From the NCBI GenBank assembly GCA_943138885.2, contig OW964562.2, positions 20,163,839 to 20,227,838 of the forward strand: DNA of 64,000 bases, read 5' to 3'. The stretch comes from Tholera decimalis. Its lineage: Eukaryota; Arthropoda; Insecta; Lepidoptera; Noctuidae. This document shows positions 33,641 through 44,910 of the stretch, piece by piece. The position numbers and the translations under genes were made by a program. A model generated the notes under the pieces. That model saw only the letters and a list, made by a program, of their open reading frames with translations, was not told the origin of the DNA and ran no database searches. The stretch's first letter is position 1. Each line of letters begins with the position of its first letter.

Positions 33641-33796
33641 TGTGATTATTTAGCCATCGGGCCCTTAGGCACTACTTCAAAACTACCCGGTGATCATAAA
33701 ACTAACATACCTACCTACAAAATTGGCAGTAAATTCTATTTGCTAGCATATATAGGCTCCTATAGCTAGCATATATCCTATAGCTAGCATATATAT

Positions 33797-33990
33797 AGCT
33801 CCTGTCGGAGTTGCGGGAATGTTTTGCTGGGGTTGAAGGAATGTTCTAACGAGATAACGTGACCCCGGAACTTAAGGGCAGTTGAAGGAGCAGGGTGGGC
33901 TTTTAAGTCTGACACTCCCTTCCGCTCCAACCAGAGCAGGAGGGTCATTTGATGTTTTTCCCACCGGAAAAATAAAGCATATGATAGCAG
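33797..33990 (+). repeat. LINE 3'UTR fragment (R1-like family)
   Basis: GAGTTGCGGGAATGTT, CCCCGGAACTTAAG, GAAGGAGCAGGGTGGG, AAGTCTGACACTCCCTTCCG and TTTTTCCCACC. The reverse complement of 46370-46590 matches block for block, and the 3'UTR of the LINE at 23245 shows the same GTCTGACA / GGGAGGA arrangement. Confidence 0.65.
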
Positions 33991-34263
33991 CCTATAGTGA
34001 CGATGTGTTGCAATAAATAATTGCATATTTTTTTAGTCTTTGCCATAAAATACGAGTTATAAAGTATATGATATTCTATAAGAACTGGCCGATCATTTTA
34101 TACAAACCTAATGTATACCATATGAGAGGCCTATTTTTTCATAATTTTACACAAGTTTCCATAAATGACTTTAAGTAATATGTTTTTAAGACTACAAGTT
34201 TTACTTTAGAATCGTTCTTTTAGTTGTTTATTGTAACTGAAGACGCTCTATCACACACACATA

Positions 34264-34655
34264 CAGTATGTTAGGTTAAACGAGGGACTTATTGAGGGAG
34301 GGTATTCAGTATTCGATTCTCGTCCCAAATATGTGAAAAACCTATAACCAAAATTTTTAACGTAATTGTCCGATAAAATACGTTTATCACGAACACTGAG
34401 CCGCAAGAGGTGAATGAACTTGTAAACAGTACTTAAAGTAATCCTGTGGCAAAACAAGCGCCGATCCTGCCAAAAAAGCGATAATATTAAAACGTTAGCG
34501 AAAGGATGTAGTATACACGTTGTGAAACTTGCGAAGTTTTTGGTATGGTAAGTCTGTTATTTATCAGTGTTTTTTTTGTTCATATTTTTATTAGAATCAT
34601 GTAAGCTTACACTATTGTGGGTTTGAATATGTCCCTCGTTTAAACTAACATACTG
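34264..34655. mobile_element. TA-flanked MITE, copy A (392 bp)
   Basis: It starts CAGTATGTTAGGTTAAACGA and GGGAC and ends GTCCCTCGTTTAAACTAACA and TACTG, with TA on both sides (34262-34263, 34656-34657). CAGT ends and a TA duplication point to the Tc1/mariner superfamily. Non-coding. Confidence 0.8.
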
Positions 34656-34964
34656 TATATGTACCATCAAACCTGACTTGCTAGAAAAGTTAGGCAAAAA
34701 TGTTTACCAAGTCGATTGCTTTTATTAAATAAACTACAATATAACGCGTAGAAACCTCATGGGTGGCCAAATTTTGTGATAGACACGTAGAAAAGCTATA
34801 CATATACTATACAAAGCCAACTGCGGCTCCTTTACTTATTATAATTACTTTCCGAAGTCCGCAACTCAATAATGTTGAACCTTAGCTAATTAACTCTTAA
34901 TCATACACCATAAATAAACTTCCTCATTCATTGCTATGACCCCGCTCCAGACACAAACATATTT

Positions 34965-35015
34965 AGTTTAGTTGGAGGAGTTAACAAGATTGCTAGTAAT
35001 GTGAATACAATCCAA
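34965..35015 (+). repeat. SINE fragment
   Basis: AGGAGTTAACAAGATTGCTA then GTAATGTGAAT is the tail part of the SINE at 10741, 36918 and 53913, in opposite orientation. Confidence 0.6.
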
Positions 35016-35271
35016 CTTGCTAGTTGCCTTTAAAAAATGTGTACCTTAATTATACACGTATAATTCGTAACGACAAAGTCATTATAGAAAGAAATCAAGA
35101 GTATAACTTATTTTTTAACACGCTTTTATTAGGTCGACCTGTATGTAACTAACTATGTAATGAAATCTAAGGTAACTAATTTAACCATCTTCCAAGGGTC
35201 GTAGCGTAATGAAAATTGGCAGCTGTATGTAGTTCTGATGACAATACAATAATATGGTACTGTCGAACTGA

Positions 35272-35510
35272 TCTGATGATGGAGCCGGAAGATATGAACT
35301 GGAACTTCATGATGGAAAATCGTATCATAGCTGTTTTGGATTTCTTAGAAAAGTCTTGTAATGAACTTTGACAACGATTAGGTTTCAAGGTCTGATGATA
35401 AAGCCGGAAGATAGGCACTGGCATTCCATGATGGAATATCGTATCATAGTCGTGTTTGCACTTGTGAGAAAGGCCACGTAATGGACTTTGGACACGATCA
35501 GGTTTCAAAG
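35272..35510. repeat. Two-unit tandem repeat, period 119 bp
   Basis: Units 35272-35390 and 35391-35510 both begin TCTGATGATG and share GCCGGAAGATA, CATGATGGAA, ATCGTATCATAG and GATTAGGTTTCAAGG-type blocks. The same TCTGATGATG...CC block occurs in ACCGACTTC repeats at 12245 and 19395, so this is probably an internally amplified piece of that family. Confidence 0.75.
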
Positions 35511-36125
35511 TTATTATAACAAACCTAAAGAAAATCCGTTATCGGTTTTCTTAACTTTTTTGAATTACCGCGTAATCCATAGATTTAATTTTTTATAGAT
35601 GTCACTTTCAAATCCTCTGGGGTGATCGACCGTTTAATTGTTCACTACTCGTGGGAATAATATGGCAAAAACTACAAAAAAGAAACAGCAACACAGAGAA
35701 AACGGAGTCTACAAAAAAAAGGAAAAGCGCGAACAAATTTTTTGCTTTTACGTGCATTTATAAAAGCGTGTTTTTCTAGTGATTCTAAAACTATTAATTT
35801 ATTTGTATTAAGTATATCACTTGTATAAGCACATCGGCTAAGTATGATAAATAATACAGAATGCAGGAACTTTGGCATACATATTTGAAGATATATAGCT
35901 TTAGAATTAGGTCATATAACTACCTAGAATGTTGTGGTTCTTAATAAAACTTATATCAGATATCTCTGGAGACTAAGAGAGAAATCGTTACAAAAAAAGT
36001 AATGTTTCAACATATCCTTTTGAGTTGTATAATTTAGATATGTTGGAACTAGCCACATTTCTTACATTTTTATTTATAAAAACGAACCACGGAAAAGAAA
36101 TAAAAGGGGCACCATTACATTTCAG
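35511..36125. other. Unassigned end of SK intron 9
   Basis: AT-rich, no feature. It ends at the acceptor ACATTTCAG. Confidence 0.45.
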
Positions 36126-36195
36126 GTTGCGGAAAGTGAAGATGGATCAAAGAAAACTTATGGACAACGCAAACACAATAACAGATATGGCAAAG
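36126..36195 (+). CDS. SK: SK channel exon 10 (end of calmodulin-binding domain)
   Basis: 70 nt, residues 410-433: LRKVKMDQRKLMDNANTITD then MAK. It completes Ala410 with its first base and ends in phase 0 at GTACGC. This segment closes the second CaMBD helix. Confidence 0.95.
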
Positions 36196-36746
36196 GTACG
36201 CTGAATTCCATAAATTATATGTACCGCTATTGCTACACTCATACACTCATTTAGTGGTAGAACCCTAGTTAGCACTTTAGGTATGCAAAAATAGATTCAG
36301 CGGTAGAAGTCCTCTAAGATGTTTTATAGATTTCCTGCCAACCCCTTTTTGGAACCAAGTCTCCCATAGATGCTATATTTTGTTAAAGAAACACTCGGGT
36401 TTTTAAAACCTAAAACGCATTGGAGTTTGAATCATAGCATGCTAAAAAAACTGTTTCAGACCCATTGGCCACTTGCTTTGCGCATGCATTTCTTAGATCA
36501 AAATTATTTTGCTGATATAGAACACACTCCCGCTAAAAACGTGCATGATTTAGAATTAGAAATCACAATATTTTCCTTAATAAAAGAGGACATGCACAAT
36601 ATTATAGACATTCGTTTTATACTGCAGGACACACATAAGACAGACAAATATACAGTAACTCCTACACTGACACGAACTAGTGATTAGAAACTACAGTTAA
36701 TAATGAACTACAAAGCGATTGATATTAGGACCCCTTTCTCTTACAG
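36196..36746 (+). other. SK: SK intron 10
   Basis: 551 nt. The frame 36370-36687 is open through the intron but has no recognisable domain. Confidence 0.7.
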
Positions 36747-36848
36747 ACCCAGAACACAGTCTACGAAATTGTTTCGGACATGAGCACGAGACAGGACACC
36801 ATAGAAGAGAGGCTGACTAGTTTAGAAGAAAAACTTACTTCATTACAG
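36747..36848 (+). CDS. SK: SK channel exon 11 (C-terminal coiled coil)
   Basis: 34 codons (434-467): TQNTVYEIVSDMSTRQDTIE then ERLTSLEEKLTSLQ. The hydrophobic spacing and charge pattern predict the tetramerising coiled coil that follows the CaMBD in SK channels. The acceptor is TTCTCTTACAG and the donor GTAATT. Confidence 0.95.
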
Positions 36849-36917
36849 GTAATTAGTCACATGATTTAAAAAAAAAACGCAATTTTGGCATTTTTTTAAA
36901 GAGAATTAAAATATAGA

Positions 36918-37045
36918 TAGAATTCACATTACTAGCAATCTCGTTAACCCCTGTAACTAAGCTAAATATGCTTGTGTCTGAAGTGGGTTCACGGCAATAT
37001 TGTAATGGGTACGGTTCAATCACGTGACCTCTCGATCACAAGATA
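36918..37045 (-). repeat. tRNA-derived SINE, copy 2
   Basis: GAATTCACATTACTAGCAAT ... GTGACCTCTCGATCACAAG. Same arrangement as 10741-10880, with the tRNA-like head at the right. Confidence 0.7.
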
Positions 37046-37766
37046 GATAGATATATTCTTTATTGTACACCATAACAGTAAAATAAATTATGGACTTAAC
37101 AATTAAAAAGGGTGATACAATGGGCGGTCTTATCGCTAAAAGCGATCTTTTACAGACAAACTTTGGATGGATTTGACACAGAAGGAGAAAATAAATACGC
37201 GGGTAGTCCACGGTGTACTATTTATCTATATAAAATACAAAACAATAAATAACGTTCTCAAAACATATATATACATATAAATATTTTTTTAAAAAGAAAG
37301 AAACAAAGACATACATAATAACAACAATTTAAGGACAGAGATAAAGATCTTTTACTAAGTTTTTGAAAGAAGATAGGGTTTGTGCTTGTCTTACTGACAC
37401 TGGTAGAGCATTCCACAGCCGTACTGCTTGAGCTGCGAACGACTTACCATAGAAATTGGTGGCATGACTCGGTACCGCAAGCCTTAAGTTTTCGGATGAC
37501 CTCAGAGATTTTGCATGTGTGTCATGAAGGAATTTAAATCGTTCTTTAAGATTACACCATAGCATTAGGTTATTGTCGCTTTGCTGTATTGGCATGTACC
37601 ATCTGTTGCGAAATCGAGACCATATTGTGCATCTCGCATAAGGAAATATTTTTGTAAAAACAAATACGATGTACAAGTTGGATAGGTTCATTTCTTTATC
37701 TGAATGAGTGATAGTTTCTTCGGTAGATTTAAAAGGTGGTCGAAAAGTATCAATATTTGCAGTCAA
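37043..37766 (-). pseudogene. 5'-truncated LINE with (GATA)n tail and reverse transcriptase C-terminus
   Basis: On the minus strand the frame 37766-37329 ends in the typical C-terminal block of CR1/jockey-type ORF2: SLRSSENLRLAVPSHATNFY, then GKSFAAQAVRLWNALPVSVR and SSFKNLVKDLYL. The 3'UTR follows (GATAAGACCGCCCATTGTAT, TACTGTTATGGTGTACAATA) and then a (TATC)n tail. Because the parts are contiguous, this copy assigns the tails at 20235, 21118 and 39895 to a LINE. Confidence 0.8.
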
Positions 37767-37921
37767 GCTATCAAGTTTTCTTGAATTTAATACTTTGCTA
37801 TTGCTGGATTAGTATAGTTTAAGCTAGTGTTAAAATAGGTGTGATGACTAATACAAATGCTAGTACTAATCAGTAATTCATAATACAATTTTTGTGAAGT
37901 TTGTAGTTGATATAAAATAAT

Positions 37922-38020
37922 CAGCTTATAACGTTCCCATTACTGAGACACAGGCCTCCTCTCTATGTGAGAGAATGGGCCGTAATCCACCACGCGGGCC
38001 TATTGCTGGTCGTGTAAATA
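37922..38020. repeat. Lepidopteran repeat fragment (CACAGGCCTCCTCTC type)
   Basis: GAGACACAGGCCTCCTCTCT and ATGGGCCGTAATCCACCACG are a common interspersed LINE 3'UTR sequence in moth genomes, as I recall it. Confidence 0.6.
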
Positions 38021-38079
38021 ACTATGAGTCATGGCAGTTAACACACAAATTCACAATTACGAACATCAAAATTATTCAC

Positions 38080-38132
38080 TATACGAACATCAACATTATT
38101 CATTATACGAACATCAACATTATCGTTTTTAA
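38080..38132. repeat. Short tandem repeat, about 27-bp unit
   Basis: TATACGAACATCAACATTAT occurs twice in succession, with a further partial copy upstream. Confidence 0.75.
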
Positions 38133-38220
38133 ATCATATCAACAGAATTAATCAAAATTATCAATGAAAAAAATTATTTAGTTTTCCCTGCACTAAAACT
38201 ATCCTTACAACATATTTCAG

Positions 38221-38363
38221 GAACAAGTAAATAATTTACCGGATGTCATGGCTCGGTGTCTACAGCAGTGTTGGGAACGGGCGGAGCAGAGAAGAAACTT
38301 TCTGCATCCCGACACTGCTGCTGTACCTACTCCGCCCTCATCTACTATTACGCCTTATACCAG
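38221..38363 (+). CDS. SK: SK channel exon 12 (post-coiled-coil tail)
   Basis: Residues 468-515. EQVNNLPDVMARCLQQCWER then AEQRRNFLHPDTAAVPTPP. The RRNFLHPDTAAV motif is, from memory, conserved in insect SK. It ends in phase 2 at GTGGGT. Reading through the donor enters a LINE remnant, so the spliced form is preferred. Confidence 0.93.
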
Positions 38364-38419
38364 GTGGGTTTTTACCGATGAATTATATATATTAATATTA
38401 TTTATTTATGCACCAGACA

Positions 38420-38645
38420 TCCAGTCTACCAGACGCACTGCTGGGTATCATCCACACCTGGTTGGTATACTGTCTTGTCGTACCAAGCGCTTCTCCTCCA
38501 CATTTATTGTGCGCACAGCCAAGTTGTGGAACTCTCTGCCAGTTTCTATATTCCCTGCCACTTATTCTCTCAGCTTTTAAAGAAAGTGTGAAAAGGCATC
38601 TTCTGGGCTCGCTCGTTCCATCGCATTCCTCATCTATCGCCTACC
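38420..38645 (+). pseudogene. LINE reverse transcriptase C-terminal fragment
   Basis: GYHPHLVGILSCRTKRFSST then FIVRTAKLWNSLPVSIFPAT and, after a shift, FKESVKRHLLG. It is the same tail as the minus-strand copy at 576-944. It is only about 60 residues long and frameshifted. Confidence 0.8.
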
Positions 38646-39611
38646 ATCAGGCGAGATCGAGGTCAAGAGTGGGCTTATCCGGAATAATAAAATAATATTA
38701 TTAGTATAAGTATAGGTTACATTAGAATCTTAAAAATAAGCCAATGCCCCACAAAACCGTTTACACGGTTTGTCTGTGCGTATAAAAATGTACAAAGAAT
38801 GTACTAACACATTTTGCCTAGGTTCAAGTATCGGGTTGCCAGCACCTAAACTTCCAGCCACAAGAATTAAGACTTAATTAAAATCGTAATTTTTCTTCGG
38901 GCGAAATCGTAATAATATTTAAATGAATATAATTATGTTTAAGCAACATAACAAAAATAATCTCAAGAAAAACATAAAGGAAAATAATACAGAATGTGCT
39001 TTTGGGCACTTGTAGGACCAATAAGTGTCCGGGTTTCACACAAACACATATTTGGTGAATCAACAACACTCTCCAAAATACGACGCATGGCAGCTTTACT
39101 CAAGTAGTATGTATATGTATGTATATGTTTGATGTCATATTCTCAAGACTCAAAAGAAATATACCTTTGGACTTTAATGACACAGTAGAAAAGATGAGGA
39201 CCATGTCACTTGATCTGGACCACATACAATTACTATTTAAATAAAATTGTTAAATAATAGCTAAATGTCCATGAGGAGATAGATCGAAGAATATAATTAA
39301 ATGAAGAGTTTTGAATAGGTTTTTTTTGTTACTGAATACTGATAAGCCTGCTCTTGACATCGATGACGCCTGATGGTAAGCAATTGATAAGGTTTACGAT
39401 GAAAGGGAGCCCAAAAGAGTCCTACTATATACTGCTTCTGATTATAGATATATTTGATTCTCATATGATTTAAACTTTAATATAGTATGGATTTTAAAAG
39501 ATATTTCATGCTCTGATTTTGTTTTGGTCACAGAGGTCTTAGAGAAGATCTAGTTTAATTTATTATTTTGAATATTAAATGTTAATTATTATTTATTTAT
39601 TATATACTTTA
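38646..39611. other. Unassigned part of SK intron 12
   Basis: AT-rich with no gene signal. CGCCTGATGGTAAGCAATTG near 39366 is a scrap of the LINE 3'UTR seen at 485 and 15830. Confidence 0.4.
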
Positions 39612-39828
39612 CTAGCTTCTACCCGCGACTTCGTACGCGTGGGAAGGTTTTCCCGCGCAAATCCCGATCCCGTGGGAATTTCGGGATAAAAAGTAGCCTA
39701 TGTGTTATTCCAGGCTGCCAACTATATACTTACCAAATTTCATTCAAATCCGTTCAGTAGTTTTTGCGTGAAAGAGTAACAAACATCCATCCATCCTCAC
39801 AAACTTTCGCATTTATAATATTAGTAGG
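39612..39828 (-). mobile_element. Helitron-type non-autonomous element, reverse copy
   Basis: It starts ACTAGCTTCTACCCGCGACT, the reverse of a CGCGGGTAGAAGCTAG 3' end. It ends TATAATATTAGTAGGA, the reverse of the ...CTAATATTATA start. The interior CAAATCCGTTCAGTAGTTTT is typical of these repeats. A trimeric AGTAGGA repeat follows. Confidence 0.65.
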
Positions 39829-39894
39829 AAGTAGGAAGTAGGAAGTAGGATTGTACACCTCACAATATTTCTATGGATACAAAAATTTAAACTA

Positions 39895-39940
39895 GTATAC
39901 AGTGGGCGGTCTTATCGCATAGGGCGATCTCTTAAGCCTC
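39895..39940 (-). repeat. LINE 3'UTR scrap
   Basis: ACAGTGGGCGGTCTTATCGC, the same block as 21198 and 37119. Confidence 0.6.
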
Positions 39941-40425
39941 CTCTACACGTCTGCGGATGCGTGACCATGAGCTGTCCACACGTCTGCAGGTCGATCAGTC
40001 TAGGCCCAAGTAGCACAGATAGCTGTATAACTACTCACTTTTAGGCCTATTTGAAACTCTATGCGTATTAAGACTCTTTTAAGAGTACACTGGTGATCCT
40101 ACAGCTGCATAATAGCTGTCAGTGATATTTAAACAGCTTAGGCTAATTAAGAGCTGCATTAAGGCTGATTAAGACCGACAAAACTACCATTAATACGCTT
40201 AGAGTGCTGTAAAGGTACATTTTCAACGATGCTATTCAGCTTTTAACTTTTTCTAATGCCTTAGCAGTAGTAACGGCTGTTTAGTGGATGAAATTACGCC
40301 AGATGCTTTATAAGAAGGAATTTGTGAACTCCTATTACACTGACTTATTAAAGGGGCACGTGTGAACTATTATGACGTTAATAGCAGTATAATGGATGAT
40401 TTGTGGCCCACATTACAGCTTATTT
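39941..40425. other. Unassigned DNA 5' of the BEL/Pao copy
   Basis: It has repeated AGCTG / CAGCT words (AGCTGTATAACTACTCAC, ACAGCTGCATAATAGCTGTC), so it may be a further repeat. No sequence like the 3' LTR is present, so the retrotransposon is cut at its 5' side. Confidence 0.45.
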
Positions 40426-40436
40426 CTTTTGTAATT

Positions 40437-43400
40437 GATTGCGACTTTTGTAAGGCCACGGGGCATGTCATGGCACATTGCTCGGCCTTTTTGAACTTGC
40501 ACGTAAGTGCCCGTCGCCGAATTGTCAACGCACGCCGTCTGTGCTTCTCGTGCTTGGGGGCCCACTTCCATCGGGACTGTACCAAACCCCGCCCGTGTAG
40601 AATTTGTGAAGGGTCCCACCTTGAGATTCTGTGCGCCAACGCGAACCGCTCCAGCAGACCAGCTTCTGAGGAAGGTTCGCGCAGGGGGGGTATTCCGGAG
40701 ACGAGCACCGGGCTGAGGCCCGCAATTCTGCTCGCCGCACTCCATCCCCCGCGCAAGTTGAACGGGAGCTCCGCGAGCGCCATTTGGTCTCCCCTCGTCA
40801 GGGGGAACGCGCGGCTGCTGCTAGGCAACAGTGGCCAGACCAGCACCGCTACCTTTCCCCTCCGTTGGCGGAACGTCCCCGGTTGGAGTCGCGCCCTCCG
40901 CTATTCAAGCATCCGGTGGGATATTTTTCCAGCGATGGCAAGCGGCTCGGGACACCGCGCGGACGAACCATTCGAATGTTACCCTCGTCGTGAATGAAGA
41001 CAGCCTGGATGCGGCGATCGGTCGCCGCCCAGGCATCGCTAGGAAATTGGCGCCTGCCCCGCTAAAGGACCCCCCCCCCCCGATCAAGACGGTTTTGTTG
41101 CCCAACGGCCTTGGTCAAGGTCTGGGGACCCTTGGGTGACTCGATTGTGGTCCGTGCCATTTTGGACACGGGAGCCCAGGGTTGCCTTTTGTCGTCTTGG
41201 TTAGCGGGACAGGTGGGCCTGAAGGTGAACGACTTTTCAGGCAAGATTCAGGGAATTGGCGAAACGGCTGTCACCACTGTTGAGGGAAGGACCTGGTTTG
41301 AAATCACCCCTGTGAGTTGTCTGTACCCTAAAATTGGTGCTCCTGCCCTTGTTCTGCCGACTGTCCCCGACTGTGCCCGATTGTCAGTTGCCTTTGAATG
41401 TTCTACGGTTGACGTCAGGTCTGGATTTGGCTGACACCCGGTTTGATTCCCCTTGTACGGTGCATTTGTTGTTGGGTTCTGATGTTCTAGGGAGAATATT
41501 GTTGGGAAATACGACGGTCTTGCAGCCGGAGACCCCATGGCGCCACGAGAGGGGCTTGGTGGCGGTCTCAACCATCTTCGGCTTTGCGGTTATGGGTCCA
41601 GTGTTGGAAGTGCCCCCTCCACCTGAATCTGGTTTAGCGTTGGTGTCCGGCTCAGCCCTCTCTGACGCCGTTCAGAGGTTTTGGGAAGTTGAAGAGCCCC
41701 CTCAGGTTGCCCGCTTGAATCCGGAACACGAAGAGTGCGAGTTGTTCTATCAGAACAACACCGGTCGACTCCGTTCCGGTCGGCTTGTGACCCGGCTGCC
41801 CTTTGTTGCGGTGCGACCACCTCTCGGCCAATCCAGACCTACGGCTGAGAAAAGATTGTTGGCAATGGAGCGCCGCATGGCCAGGGACCCGGTGCTGCGG
41901 CAAAAATATGTAGATTTTATGCGTGAGTATGCAGATTTGGGACACATGTCGGTGTCAGATTTGGATTGGCGCTCAGTAGAGCATTTCTTCTTGCCACATC
42001 ACGCGGTCCTCAAGCCATCCACTGGTAAACTACGCACAGTGTTTGATGGGTCTGCGCGGACTTCTTCTGGCGTCTCGTTGAATGATTGCCTGCATTCCGG
42101 CCCCAAATTTTTGAAGGATCTTTGTGACGTCATCACGTCATTTCGTCGTCATCAAGTAGTCTTTGTGGCTGACATCAAAATGATGTTCCGGCAAACGGTT
42201 ATTCACCGGGATGACAGACGTTATCAGTTGATCCTGTGGCGGGAGCATTCCCAGGACCCCATGATTGTATACGAGCTCAACACGAATACGTACGGCCTTC
42301 GATCAAGCCCCTTTATTGCTATTCGTTCACTTTGGGAGCTTGCGGACCGGGAGCGTTTGAGGTTCCCTCGTACGTCCGCCATCTTGAAAACGGACCTATA
42401 CGTCGATGATGTCTGCACTGGAGCTCCTACGGTTGAGGAAGCTATCCTGTTGCGTGATGAGTTGGTCCAGATTCTGGCTTCTGCTGGCTATGAGTTGCGT
42501 AAATGGGTGTCCAACTCGCCAGCACTATTGGAAGGTGTGCTGGAGGATCATAAGCAGGATCCTCATTTGTTTGAAAACGTTGACAACCCCGCCATGATGG
42601 CCGTCCTCGGCGTTCAGTACCGACCAGTTCAAGACACCTTTACGTACGATGTCGACTTGGAGTCACCTCAAATTTGGACTAAACGACTGGTGTCGTCCAC
42701 TGTAGCAAGGACCTTTGACCCTAATGGTTGGATCTGCCCGGTATTATTTTGGGCAAAATGCTTCCTTCAGCGCCTTTGGACCGCTGAACTTGGTTGGGAC
42801 GAGCCACTTCGGGAAACCCTGTTGGAAGACTGGCTCCAATTTGTATCCGCACTCCCTGCGGTCAATAAGGTCGCGCTACCACGCGCCATCCTCCCGGTTA
42901 TGCCGCCGTTGTTTATCTGCGCACCGTCAGTGCCACAGGCCAGGTGAAGTTGTCACTGGTCATGGCCAAGAGCAAGGTGGCCCCCTCCGGACGGCATTGA
43001 CTATCCCTAAGTTGGAGTTGTCAGGGGCGGTGCTTCTTGTGCGTCTTCTAAACTACGTTGCGCACACTTTGGGTGGAACTGTTGACATTCGGGCTTCTTA
43101 CGCCTGGACGGATAGTCAAATTGTTTTGTGTTGTTTGAAGACGTCCGTCCACTCTTTGGAGGTCTTTGTTGCGAACCGAGTGTCTCAGATTCAAGATTCT
43201 GAAACGCCTTTGATTTGGAGGCACGTGCCTGGTGAGACCTGAACCCGGGCGACGTAGCCTCACGCGGGTGCATGGCCCCCCGCTTGATTGCTCACCCCCT
43301 CTGGTGGGGACCGGACTGGCTGACTCGCCCCGAGGACGATTGGCCTCGAACGCCAGTCTTGATGTCGGATCCTTTGCCCGGAATTAAGGTGTTCGCTGCT

Positions 43401-44878
43401 GGGACGAAGGACCCTCCGTTTGATCCTGATTTTTTGTTGAATCGATACAGCTCCATCGACAAATTGTTGAACGTTACCTCGTGGATCCGGCGTTTTGGTT
43501 ACAATTCTAGGAATCCAGGGGACAAGCGCCTGTCACCAGTTCTCTCTCCTCAAGAGCGACAGGAGTCACTCCTCCTTTGGGTCCGCCCTGTGCAGGCTGC
43601 ACACTTTGAAAAGGAGATCGAGGTCTTGAAGTCTGGTAGGGTTAAGTTGTCGGGAGCCGTTAGTAAGCTGAATCCCTTCTTGGATAAGACGGGCCTTTTG
43701 CGTGTTGGAGGACGGTTGAGGCACTCTAACCTTCCTTATGGGGCCCGTCACCCCCTTTTGTTGCCCAAGGAGGGCCACTTGGTTCAATTGTTGGCGACTG
43801 ATCGTCACGTTAAGAACTCGCATGCCGGTTGCAATGCGCTGTTGGCCATTCTGCAGCGAGAATTTTGGATTTTGTCGGCTCGTCGTACTATTCGTAGTAT
43901 TGTCTTCCGTTGTATGCCGTGCTATCGGACTAAGGCCTCCACTATGCAGCCCCTAATGGGAGACTTGCCGGCTGATCGTGTCAATGAGGCGAGGCCCTTT
44001 GCTGGCGTCGGAACGGACTTTGCTGGTCCCTTTTCGGTGAAGACGTCCACCCTTCGTAACAGTAAAATTGTCAAGGCTTATTTGTGTGTTTTTGTCTGCC
44101 TGTCAACCAAAGCAGTACATTTGGAGCTGGTAACCTCCCTCTCGACAGAGGCCTTTGTGGCGACTTTGGAAAGATTTGTGTCTCGCCGTGGGTTACCTTC
44201 TTTGATTAGGTCTGATTGCGGTACGAACTACAAGGGTACAAGTAACTATTTGAAGGAAGTATACACCTTCCTTAATGAGAGCCAGGTTGACATTGGTAAC
44301 AAATTGGCCCGCCGAGGGGTCACTTGGTTGTTTGACCCGCCAGCCTGCCCCCATTGGGGGGGTAGTTTTGAGGCCGCGGTGAAAGCGGCAAAGGGACACT
44401 GGCGGAGATTGTTGGGAGACACCGTTCTCACCTTTGAGGAACTAGCTACAGTATTTTGCCGCATTGAAGCTGTGCTAAATTCGCGCCCATTATGCCCGCT
44501 CTAACGCCGGGCCATTTCTTGATTGGACAGCCACTTGTCGCCTTGCCGGAGTACCCTCTTGTTGATGTGAGCCAAAATTGGCTTTCGCAGTTTCAGTTGG
44601 TGCAACAGCTCGCTCAGAGCTTTTGGAAGCGTTGGAGCTTAGAGTATCTGCACATCCTCCAGCAACGCGTCAAGTGGACGGACAAAACTCATCCGCTCAA
44701 GATCGGAGACCTCGTCCTGATTAAGGATGCAAACCTTAAGCCTTTGTATTGGCGCAGGGGGCGCATTCTCAATTTAGTGGCTGGCACCGACGGGGTCCCT
44801 CGTTTTGCTGTGGTTTTGGAGGACGGATCCGTCATGAGGAGAGCGGTCGCAACCTTGTCAATGCTTCAAATTGGTTAG
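40437..44878 (+). pseudogene. BEL/Pao LTR retrotransposon, gag-pol remnants
   Basis: The order is gag, protease, RT, RNase H, integrase. Gag has two zinc-knuckle-like C/H clusters (40440-40640, beginning CDFCKATGHVMAHC). The protease active site is AILDTGAQGCLLSS (about 41158). In the RT frame 41334-42947 the palm motif is LYVDDVCTG (about 42398) and an earlier one is VADIKMMFRQ. RNase H traces lie at 42900-43240 (TDSQIVL). The integrase frame 43272-44504 has an HHCC zinc finger and DDE-type blocks (TDFAGPF, IRSDCGTNYKG, PHWGGSFEAAVKAAKG). The BEL-specific C-terminal domain is at 44492-44878. At least five frame changes separate these parts, and most of gag is missing. It is a dead, 5'-truncated copy in SK intron 12. 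Confidence 0.92.
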
Positions 44879-44895
44879 CGGACGGGTAGGCCCGT

Positions 44896-44910
44896 CCGGG
44901 GGGGGGTAGA
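44896..44910 (+). other. Polypurine tract before the 3' LTR
   Basis: GTCCGGGGGGGGGTAGA directly precedes TGTTTAG, where an LTR is expected to begin. Confidence 0.65.

Larger units (their letters stand above)
31840..36125 (+). other. SK: SK intron 9 (4.3 kb)
   Basis: It contains the Tc1/mariner relic, a 5S-like repeat, a LINE tail, a TA-flanked MITE and a tandem repeat, each listed separately. The rest is AT-rich and unassigned. Confidence 0.75.

Noticed and set aside
38364..38580. Read-through of exon 12 as an alternative SK C-terminus
   Set aside because: The extension soon becomes a LINE reverse transcriptase fragment. A donor GTGGGT is present and a phase-matched last exon exists at 49342.
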